A DNA stretch of 64,000 bases, taken from contig OZ234502.1 of NCBI GenBank assembly GCA_965153455.1, forward strand, positions 3,761,267-3,825,266, read 5' to 3'. Below, one piece after another: positions 24,601-35,300 of this stretch. The stretch comes from Sphagnum compactum (lineage: Eukaryota > Bryophyta > Sphagnopsida > Sphagnales). A program made the translations under genes and the position numbers. Under the pieces are notes generated by a model that saw only the letters and a list, made by a program, of their open reading frames with translations, did not search any database and was not told the DNA's origin. Within the stretch, counting starts at the first letter, position 1; every line of letters begins with the position of its first letter.

Positions 24601-25927
24601 CAAACAAAAAAAGTCCACTTGGGATGGCACAAGGATAGAAAAGAGAATTCTATTAGTGCACCATCCATCCACGTTGGTGCACTAGCGGGTGTTGGTTCAC
24701 TTTGGCCCATTTATGGGCTTAAAAAGCTCATTTTTTCAAGAAATTTGGGGGTGAAGGCGTTGTACATTCACAACGGTCATTAAAATCAAATTGGTCGATT
24801 GTGCATTACATAATGTCAAAGTTTTCATGAGCATTTGCAAGCATTTGTGACCTTGACAAATTTGGCAATGAAAAAGACAAAATTGCAATGGCAAAGGTCT
24901 TATACTAGGGCTCATCGGAAGATAACAAACCATTTACCATGATGGAATGTTGGTGAGTGTTAAAGTTGGCTCCAAAGTGGCAAGTGCATTGTGCTCCACC
25001 TTTACCACCCTAAAAATGGTAGATTCCACTATCACTAGGCACAAATAAAAATAGTGACGAAGGCACAAGTGTGGATGTAACACCAACACCAATTTAACCT
25101 TGTGAACGACCTGTAGGTAACAAGAAGGTTAATAAGATGGCAATCAATGACTCTAATGTTGCTAGATTGGATGTACACTTTGGAAAGACAATTGTAACCA
25201 TGGTGGTAGTGAACATTACGAAGATGGAAGCGTTGAAGGAATCCATCTTCAACTTTTCACAATGTCATTGCAAAATTTAAATGTTCAAGAATATATTCAC
25301 CTTCATCAACAAAAAAATGTTAAATTCTGTGAAAAAGATATTTGCGGATGTTATTAATCTTTTTCCACAACCTATAGTGCCATATTGTGTTTATAGTGTT
25401 GATGGTAATGAAGGTCCATTTCAAGTTGATGAAAACTTTAGTTGCCCATGATAACATCAATCCTCTTCAGCCTTGTAGTTTAGGAGTGCATGTGAAAGAG
25501 GTTCAAAATTCTTTAATTAACTTAGGTGATTAAGTTAGATTTTTTTTATGATGCTTAATTTTCAATTGTTTTTGGCATCAAATCTTGGCATTTCATATCT
25601 TCTCATAGTAATTCATTCTTTTCAATTTCAACATGGCAGTTGGATTTTGAATTCATTTTATTGAAGTGAAACTGGACATATACATGGATAATGTTTCAAC
25701 ACCTAGGCTGTTAATCATTCAATATATTTTTATTTCTTATTTTTGGCTCTCCTTTGAAAATGCATAGATGGTCGATTAAATCATTTCAAAGTTAGTAATG
25801 AACATCTTTTTATTGAGCATTGAACAGTTCACAAGAAAATATTTCAAATGACAATGGGATTGGCATTTAGTATTGCTCCAAATGAGTTGATGTTTGTGGT
25901 ATCCAGAAATCCAAATTTAATTTGACA
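24600..25927. other. intergenic/transposon debris, no gene called
   Basis: No open frame longer than about 75 codons and no recognised motif on the plus strand. Since a PIF/Harbinger remnant follows on the minus strand, part of this may be its decayed 3' side. Confidence 0.4.
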
Positions 25928-26070
25928 TCTTCCTCTTCATTTTCAACCACCATGTTGTGCATAATCACAACCATTTTCTAAACAAATTTCATGATTGTTT
26001 CACTCCATAATCGTGTTGGGCAATGCATCATTCCCCATCGTGTGGGTAGAAATTTGAATGTGTGTACAAC
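25928..26070 (-). pseudogene. PIF/Harbinger transposase C-terminal remnant
   Basis: The minus strand reads TFKFLPTRWGMMHCPTRLWS followed by ETIMKFV, a TAG stop, then KMVVIMHNMVVENEEED. This is the C-terminal signature of the DDE_Tnp_4 (PIF/Harbinger) transposase family, where an R-W/F block is followed by A-C-x-I-L/M-H-N-M-I-x-E-x-E. The in-frame stop and lack of upstream DDE blocks show a relic. Confidence 0.6.
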
Positions 26071-26149
26071 ATTTTTATAAACTCGTGTCCTACATTTTTG
26101 CAAACCATTTTCGCTTCTCACCTTGTAGTTCAAAGATAGTCTTTTGGAA

Positions 26150-27130
26150 GATAGTATTGCGTAGCCCTACCAAAACCTACAAGGAAACCAATACCTTCAT
26201 TACGGTATTTTGTAATTAAACACCATGGGTCTACACTTTTGGAGGGCATGCTCATGCCCAAAACTACTTAATACACCTACAATACCCCTCATAGGGTATC
26301 CCAAAAATACATTACGCTCCATAATATATCTTTTGAAACTTGGAGGGGTATTGCATAACCCTAACAAAACTGAGAAGGAACGTAATACCTTCATTGGGGT
26401 ACATTATAAACACCATGGGCTGAATTATTTTGCTTTAGGTTAATAAAGGGGTATTGGTCCTGCCTAAAAGGACTGAATGAACATGCATTACCTTTTTCAG
26501 GGTATCCCAAAAATACATTGGGCTCCATAACATATCTTTTGAAATGTGGAGGGGTATTGTATGACTCTACCAAAACCTATAAGGAAACCAATACCTTCAT
26601 TAGGGTATTTTGTAATTTAACACCATGGGTTTATGCTATTGGAGGGATATTGCTCATGCCCAAAATTATTCAATATATTTGCAATACCTTTCATAGGGTA
26701 TCACATAAATACATTGGGCTCCATAACATATATTTTGATACTTGGAAGGGTATTGCATAGCCTTACCAAAACCTATAAGTAAAACAATACCTTGCTTGGG
26801 GTATTTAGTAAATACCATGCGTTAAGTTATCCCAAAAACACATGGGTTCCATAACATATATTTTGAAACTTGGAGGGGTATTGCATAGCCCTACCAAAAC
26901 CTACAAGCAAAACAATACCCTACTACAAGCAAAATAAACACCATGGGTTAAGTTATTTTGGTCTAGACTATAAAAAGGGTATTGCTTATGGCTAGGAATA
27001 CTTAATGCACATGCAATACCCCTTGTAGAAATCCTTTGGGCTCTATAACATATCTTTTGAAACTTGCAAGGGTATTACATTACCATACCAAAATGTAGAA
27101 GGAAGTAATACTTGCATCATATTCCAATAA
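26150..27130 (+). repeat. GGGGTATTGCAT-family tandem array (~200 bp), plus orientation
   Basis: The landmark 'ataacatatcttttgaaact' recurs at 26321, 26527, 26723, 26851 and 27045, giving spacings of 206, 196, 128 and 194 bp. Each is followed by 'ggaggggtattgcatagccc' and 'accaaaacctacaagg'. The array is cut at 27130 by the CACTA element and resumes at 56423. Confidence 0.9.
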
Positions 27131-27144
27131 CACTACTAGAAATT
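27131..27144 (+). repeat. CACTA left terminal inverted repeat
   Basis: CACTACTAGAAATT, perfect complement of 56409-56422 over 14 bases, preceded by TAA. It is followed by a cluster of 'gttgcat' and 'tgcaact' motifs up to about 27270, which recur at the other end. Confidence 0.93.
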
Positions 27145-27419
27145 TGCCATTTTGCAACTGCCGTATGCAACTGGTTTGGTTGCATTTTCAGTTGCATGCG
27201 ACACATGCAACTGCAAATTCGCCTAGTTGCATAAAACCAATTGCAGGCGCTTTTAGTTGCATGTCACAATACGTATATGAGCAAGTATATACGGTTGGGT
27301 TATACGGTTTCATCCACCCATATTCTATACCTACGGTTGTAAGTGCGACTGCATGCAACTACACGGGTTGCGTTCACACTGCGTTACATGCAAATTAATT
27401 CACCCAATTGTATGCGAAC

Positions 27420-28450
27420 ACGTGTAGGGTTAGGGTTAAGGTTTTTCATCGGACCGTTTATAGTGCGCCACGTGGCAGCACAACAACCATTAGATTTAGT
27501 TGCATATGCAACTGCTGACCCATGTTTTACAGTTAGGGTTAGGAATAGGGTTTTTTCATCAAACCGTTTATAGTGCGCCACGTGGCAGCACAACAACCGT
27601 TAGATTTAGTTGCATATGCAACTGCTGACCCATGTTTTACGGTTAGGGTTAGGGTTAGGGTTTTTTCATCGGACCGTTTACAGTGCGCCATGTGCCTGCA
27701 CAACAACCGTTAGATTTAGTTGCATATGCAACTGCTGACCCATGTTTTAGGGTTAGGGTTAGGGTTGGGGTTTTTCATCAGACCGTTTATAGTGCGCCAC
27801 ATGGCAGCACAACAACCGTTAGATTTAGTTGCATATGCAACTGCTGACCCATGTTTTAGGATTAGGGTTAGGCACATCAATTTTTCATCAGATCGTTTAT
27901 AGTGCGCCACGTGGTAACACAACAACCGTTAGATTTAGTTGCATATGCAACTGCTAACCCATGTTTTAGGAATAGGGTTAGGGTTAGGGCTTTTCATCAG
28001 ACCGTTTATAGTGCGCCACGTGGCAGCACAACAACCGTTAGATTTAGTTGCATATGCAACTGCTGACCCATGTTTTAGGATTAGGGTTAGGCACATGAGT
28101 TTTCCATCAGACCGTTTATAGTGCGCCACGTGGCAGCACAACAACCGTTAGATTTAGTTGCATATGCAACTGCTGACCCATGTTTTTAGGTTAGGGTTTT
28201 TTCATCAAACCGTTTATAGTGCGCCACGTGGCACCACAACAATCGTTAGATTTAGTTGCATATGCAACTGTTGACCCATGTTTTAGGGTTAGGGTTTTTC
28301 ATCAGACCGGTTATAGTGCGCCACGTGGCAGCACAACAACCGTTAGATTTAGTTGCATAGGCAACTGGTGAGTTCCATATGCAACTGTTGAGTTGCATAT
28401 GCAACTGCTGACCTATGTTTTAGGGTTACGTTTAGGGTTAGGGTTTTCCA
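27420..28450 (+). repeat. CACTA left subterminal tandem array (~110 bp x ~9)
   Basis: The landmark 'tagatttagttgcatatgca' recurs at 27491, 27601, 27711, 27820, 27930, 28039, 28149, 28247 and 28344. The spacing is 109-110 bp, falling to 97-98 bp in the last two. Each unit holds a perfect 14-bp palindrome GTTGCATATGCAAC, usually a second palindrome GCCACGTGGC containing a G-box (CACGTG), and one to three TTAGGG-like repeats. Arrays of short motifs near the ends are the known binding sites of TNPA-type proteins in En/Spm. Several frames stay open through the array, but these are periodic artefacts. Confidence 0.9.
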
Positions 28451-28545
28451 TCATACAGGTTAAATATGTTTTAGTAGGGTTTAGGGTTAGGATTAGGGTT
28501 AGGTTAGGGTTAGGGTTTAGGGTTAGGATTAATGTTTAGGGTTAT
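28420..28545. repeat. interstitial telomere-like repeats
   Basis: Mixed TTAGGG and TTTAGGG units occur in a row after the last subterminal repeat, continuing the short runs found in each array unit. They are inside the transposon, so they do not mark a chromosome end. Confidence 0.8.
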
Positions 28546-28559
28546 GATGTATCAGGATT

Positions 28560-29380
28560 AGTAGCATTAAGCATTGCCACATTAGCATTAGGAGCACACC
28601 TACACCTAGTTTAACTAATGTACATTATACATATCAGGTCTCTATTATATTCCTCTAGTGCTGAAAAATCAACCAATAAATATTACACACATAGATTTGT
28701 GATTTGCAATTTTGCATGTAACAAATCTGCAGTTACTTAACCAACAAATTACCCTTTGTCATAACATTGAAATTCCATCCAATGGGGTTTAATGGCCATT
28801 GTTCCAATTACAGCAACCAAGAATCCATCACTCTATCAGGTCTATTAAACCTGACAATGTCTAAAATATCATTGACACCCAAAAAAGGCCATAACTACTC
28901 AAAATATGTCGGTTTTAGAATTCAAAAATCAACTAGCTCCCGACCTATAGTGCCCCTAACTTAAGCATGCTTTTGCATTAAACGACCTTCTCATACAGTG
29001 CTTGAACCTATTACATCCTTTAACACACATTGTGGGGGATCATCATTCTCATTTGGCACCAACAACGGGGTGTTGCCTTTACCTGCCACAATTTCACTTA
29101 ACTGGACTCGGAACCATGACTCCTTGACTGGCACCCCATGGGTGGACACATCCTTGTCCTCCAACACCTGTTATCAGCCCCTTCGCTACAACCTCCGCAT
29201 CAAGGTTACATAAGACAATTGCTTCCCCTACTTTAAACTGCACATCAACCAATAAAGAACCTTCATTCAATTTACCATGAGCAACCGATTTAGGAAAATG
29301 GAATTTTTGTTACAACATTGTGTCAAACAAGGCATTTGTGTTCCCTAGTTATAAATCATAGATACTCAAGAGCATGTTGG
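28560..29380. other. element-internal DNA, no gene recognised
   Basis: Between the subterminal array and the 3' part of the minus-strand transposase gene. It may contain that gene's 3' UTR. No motif was seen in the open frames on either strand. Confidence 0.45.
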
Positions 29381-29382
29381 TA

Positions 29383-32300
29383 TTAACTTACCTGTTGCCT
29401 TGCCTTCTCTCCTACATTCCCCACCCTTGCACCAATATTAGAGCGTAGCTGACTGCTCACACCTCTTTCAGGTGCTGGCATACTTGCTACCTTTTTTTGC
29501 ACTTTCTGCCACACCAAATCCATCAATGAATACAAATGTGAAACCATGTCAATGATTTCCCTTGAAGCTTGTATGCACCTAGACCCCAAACAATGTGGGT
29601 ATGTTCTTAATCTTTAGATTGTAACAGAAAGAACAACAAATCTAGCTTCCACAATCTAACTTATGTCCTATTTTAGCCATGTAGTTCGTGCAATTCCCAA
29701 CATCCCACACATATGCCACATTTGATATACACTGCAAGAGTACTCCCACAATTGAACAATCCACAGCATTTCGTAGACTCTAACTTTAATGTGTTGGTCA
29801 TGTTGGGCACTTAGATCGTACCTTTGAGGGTGGGCGTTGGCGGTTGCTCTCATCTACACAGTCACCGCCTTTGCAAGCTACTCCAACTTCTTTGTCCTTC
29901 CCTGACATATTAGGATTCTGCCCCATATCCTCTCCTATTAGCACATAGTTGGGGATATCGTCTCCTACTAGCACATAGTTGGGGACATGTGGAAGGGACA
30001 ACACCATCCACTTGTTGGCCCACCCCTTTTCCTGTAGAGATATGATCGGCTTTTGGAGCTAATTGTGTGGCACTCTCAACCACTGTTGTGCCTGACCCTC
30101 GTCCATCATGATCTGAATGAAGAACCTCATGCAGGCTCTTTGCAACACCAAGAATCTCAGGGGATCCAGTCCTTGAAGGAACATCTACCTCTTCAATGTT
30201 TACAGTGGCTGCAATAGTTTTTGGGATTCTCACATTCACACCATCTTCTCGACATGCTAGCAATTGTTGCATGAAATCTTCTACCTTAGCATTCAATTTA
30301 TCCATCCCTTCAAGAACTTGGGAAACTTGGCCACTCATCTCTGGTAGCTTCTTTTCAATGGCAGTCATTCGAGAAAACAAACTGGGAGATTGTGGTGCCT
30401 GCCCAATAAACCCATCAAAAGATCGTTACAATGACAACATAAGTATTCCACTTACTAATTACTATCAAACTCATGAAGGCAGAAATAAAAATGAATATCT
30501 AGTCTAGAGCAAATCAGAAACTATGAGGTTCAATCAATGCAAGCGGTTGCAGATTGAGCCGGGCTGCAAATCATGAGTAGCTCGATTCATTCAGCTGGCG
30601 AGTGGCACTTGCAAGCTAGTGGCACGAGCTGGGAAAGGAATACCAGGATCTCTCACCATGATATATTCCAAACTCTACAAAAGAAGCAGCCACTAGAGCG
30701 GGCATCCAGAAAGACCCAAAGTTCCAAAATTCTCAAATGCAAGGAGATCATGTACACAAGACCTTTTAATTCCGCAAGCAACAAAACAAGAACTGCAACA
30801 AATGCTGCACCAGAAAGAATAATAAAACACAAAATGCAGGTCTCCTTGATTCTGTGCAAAGCTGCCATCAACCTGATCATCATCCCTGAATAGTTGCTGG
30901 TACTGCAAAACGAACCACCACTTACACAAAAACAAAAAAACAAAAGAAATCAAAAATGAAATAAGAAATGAAAATGAAAAACCTAAAAAAGAAAGAGGAG
31001 CTCCTATGTGAAGAGATTAGCTAAATAGATCGCAGAATTTGTACCCGAGGGGATACTGATGCAACATCTATACACACATCAGCCAAAACAAAGAAATAAA
31101 TTGTCTAATCTGAAATCTAACCAAGAGTTCAAATCTGCAGCCTCTGCAACTTTGAAGCCTTTTCAAAATTGCAGGGGCATCAAATTGGATCTCTTGGCTG
31201 GATGTTTAAACAATTTTGATCTCCGCTTTAGCCTCTGGTGTGATTTGAAACCTTTTTTGAAGAGAAGCCATTAAAAGTTCAATTAAGCTTGGGGAATGAA
31301 TTAGAGTGTTTGCCACTGCCAATAGAGTCCTTGGGAGCATTGAACAAACATTAGACCTCATAAGGCACCTGAAAGATATTGAACTCATATGTGAAGAGGT
31401 GAAACTAAAATGATTGCATAATCAGTACTCAGTGGGCATCCGATGGTTGCTTAAGGACTAACTGACCAAATATGAGGAACAAGTTATCTACAAGGAAATC
31501 TAGCCAAGAAGATAAAATCTGAAGTTTCTGCTACATTGACAACACAGAACTCAACTTATCCTTACTATTTCAACCAAATATATCCAAGGTGAATGGTTGT
31601 TCCACTGAACTGACAGAAAGTATTGAAATAATGGGACTTTAAAACAACCTACCAAAACCAGTATTTGTTATAAATTTCTCTCTAACATTCAGATCCGATA
31701 TGTTAAACCTTTGTATAAGGAGAGCACTCAAAAGAATACAACCAAACCAAATTAAATCGCAATTCCAAAAGCATGAGAATAGAGAAATTTCCAATCTCAC
31801 GATGAAGAAGAAACAGCAAGGCTAACACTTCCTCAGGAAGCCATAGAAAGAACCAAACAAGGGAAGACAAGAAACAAAAGAAAAACAAAATTCAGAATAC
31901 CAGATTGGGCAAGATTGGAGACCACATATGCACCAACAGGAGAATTAAGAGATATCAGGAAAACACAGAATGAAGGATCTGGAATACTGGAGCCGATGAT
32001 TTTGATTCAAGAGATACTGCTAATGAAACCAGTGTTGAAATACTTAAAATTGTGAATGAGGCAGTACATGATACTTCATCCACCACTGGAAGCTTAAGTG
32101 TGAAGCAATTGCATGAAACAACAGACTTATGGAGCTTGAATCCACAGGGTCATTATGCCACAGGTGACACAGTACCTGATGATATCATTTCCAGGACAGA
32201 TACTAGTAAAAGCAGTGAGGGGATGTCACTTGGTAAGCTGTTTGGAAAGGCTACATCAGCTTTTGCTGATGATGGTACTGCTTTAGCAAACTTTCTGGTT

Positions 32301-35300
32301 GAGGTAGGCCATGCAATACCAGTGCTAATCACATCCCCTCAATCAACCATAACCAAGACAAAAAGGGAAAGGACAGGGAAAGACAAATGAAACAGCTAGG
32401 AAAACTCACTGGGTACCTAGGTGTGCCACTAGATTCTAGTCCCACAGCAGCCATCTCAGATATTGATGGGCTTCGGCGATGCCTGGATTTCTGCATTCAC
32501 CCATTTCAGACATCATTCAGTGCTCAGCATTGTATGTGGCATGTGAGTGCATAATAACTTCAACATATTGTAATTTCCATTTGGCCATCACAACGGAGTA
32601 GGGTTTTAGGGTTAACTTGCCAATTTTGCTTCTATAGCTGCCTTACCACCACGCCCAAGGTGGCTTACATTTGCAACTGCCCCTCTTGCACCAACCATGT
32701 GTTCACTTTTATTCTTGGTCTCACATTGTTGCCAATATGTCACTAATTTCTCCCATTGTTCTCGGTCCACTTCAAGTGGGCAGGTTTTGGCACCTTTCTG
32801 TGCATACCTTCTTTTTAAGCGTGCTCTTTCTCCTTTCATATATCGCCTTACACAATCCCTAAAGCCAGCCCCACTTAATTCACCACCTACATATTCAAAT
32901 CTCCCATCCAATTGCAACCGGAGTCTAGCCATGTCTACAGGGTCCTGTTCTGTAACCCTAACCACTGCCATGTTCAAAATCCGAGGTGCTAGCGACCTAA
33001 TCGCACCATCCCATGCATCCTTCCCTTCACACGCACCATCAATTTTGCCATGCCTTGTCACTTGCACCTTATGGCCTGGCAAGCCTTTCTCCTTTCGTTC
33101 TTGGGCTTCAAATTCTATAGCTTGCTTTGAAGCCCGTCGTTGCTTACCCCTTTCAGCGAAAACCTTGGGCTGGGCATCTACTTCTATTTCATTGTCCAAG
33201 GCCATGTCTGGTGCTTGCCTGCCCATGGGTGAATGTGGTTGCACCCTTTGACATAGCCCCTGATCACACACACCCCCTCCTTCACCCCATGTTGATTCAT
33301 ACATGTTGCTTGGAGCCCTTCCACAAGTGGCACAACAGTTTGTAAGTCCCTTGTGCCCAGGGCTCAATCTTACCTTCGAATTAGGACATTGTGACACTTG
33401 GCAAGAACTCCACTGTCTTGTGTGCCCACATTGTCCAGCATTCCATGTGCATTCTAAACTTCCAACACCATGTTTACATGCCTGATTATTGCACCTTGCA
33501 AAGTCACCACCATGCTTGCGACTTTGTATTGCTGCCGATGTGGTCTTTTGTAGCCTAGTGGCATTCACCATATCGACAAGTGGTGGGGTTTCAACCCGAG
33601 CTTTCTTTGATGTTGCTTTCTTTTCTCAAGCACACACACAACACGTTATACATAGGGAATGGGTAGAAGCTAGGAAAACATACAGTCTGCTCATATATTG
33701 TCAACATGAGACATGTAAATTCCAAAAAAACAGAGATTCGTATGGCAAACTTATCAATCATGAACAACCCTAATCACACAAATAGGGCTACATATAAAAG
33801 GCATGCACATAAAGACTGATGACATTGGAGACAACCAACAAAGTTTTTGGTAAGAAATTCAGAAAACACCTTCCCATGAGGTATAACTTTATAGAGGAAA
33901 TCCAATTTTCTTTTGTATCCAACCAAAAGTTCTATGGAAAGAACATATGGATCACTAAGGTAATCCAGTGATGAATCATGACAGATAGGATCTTTCTATA
34001 GAAGAAGGGCACACGAAGAGAAAATTCCCTAAACCCAACCAACAGCAAGGGATTGACTTTGGACTTTGAACTTTTTGGGATGCACAACAGAAAGTTTAGG
34101 ACCTTCTCTAGACCTTTTCTCCATAACATAGGACTGGTTTTACAAACTTGGCTACACAACCTTCTTTCTAAGTCATATGATCTGGAAAATGCAGAATGAA
34201 GGACAGCCATCCATTTCCTCCTATTGTTGTGGCAGCAAGATTGAACCTTTGACGTTCAATTTTCCCATTTGAATCCATAAATCTCCCATAATTTTTTCAT
34301 TAGCAAAGATACCAAATGAACAACAAACTTCTTTGACTTAGGCACATACGAAGAGTTTTAAATCAAAAACAGAATTGGTGAGCTTTTCCAATGTTCGAGC
34401 TTCTCTTACATGCTCTTAGGATCTTGCAAAGACTGAGCTACAGGTTTGACCATCATATAGCACTTAACTAGAACCAGTGTTACGGATTACATAGATGACA
34501 CCTCTATATGAAATAGAACAAATTTTGGCAACAAGTTTGAGGTGCTTTTGCCTTAACCTTCTAAGCCTGTTGAGAGACTTTAATTAACCCTTTACAGAAC
34601 ACAGCATGATCAGCAAATTTCTGAAAGAAAACCACTTCATATTTGCATTACTGAAATCATGGAGATTTATAAGATTATTTCTGGACATGAAAGAAAACCT
34701 AATACAAAAGAAAAACTCTGATGAACAAAAAGGGCACAATTCTAGATCTTAACTGAAAGCTTGAAGACACTCTGGATAAAGGCAATAATTTCCAAGAATA
34801 GTGATAGACTTTGCAAGCTCTGAATTTAAAGAAACTATTACAAGCTCAAGCAAAAATCTCCAATCTTGATAAAGGAAATCAAGAAAAAGTGTACTACCGA
34901 GACCCCTACAACACCACAGACCCATGTGTCTGGAATACGGAAGTGGTCCAATGCACACCTACTGGATCCATCATTGGTTTGTGAGTTCTCCATCCCTTTC
35001 TACACCATGTTTAATACCAGCAACCTCAACCTCTGTACAAAGAAGAATCAGAAGAGGTTTGAACCAGTAAGGAAGCATGAGTCCTCTTCTGTACAAACAA
35101 AAGAACTTTGGCCTTCCACTCATTTAATACATGGCCAACATCAAGACCGAGAACAGAAGGAGAAAACTCAGCATTCTACTATGATTGACACTGTAAATAA
35201 CATAAATTACCCCCTTATCTGAAAACGGACAGAGGCTAGTTGAAGAATTAAGGTGTTATTGCCTAAGCCTTCTATCATAGTTGAGAGACTTAATGTTGAA

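Noticed and set aside
27420-28450. CRISPR-like array
   Set aside because: Units are almost wholly repeated without unique spacers, and the context is a plant CACTA element.
28420-28545. Possible chromosome end from telomere-like repeats
   Set aside because: The tract is short, mixed in type and lies inside a transposon with defined ends 28 kb apart.
30653-30953. Hydrophobic minus-strand frame with possible membrane segment
   Set aside because: Two overlapping frames are equally open, there is no splice support, and I recognise no family.
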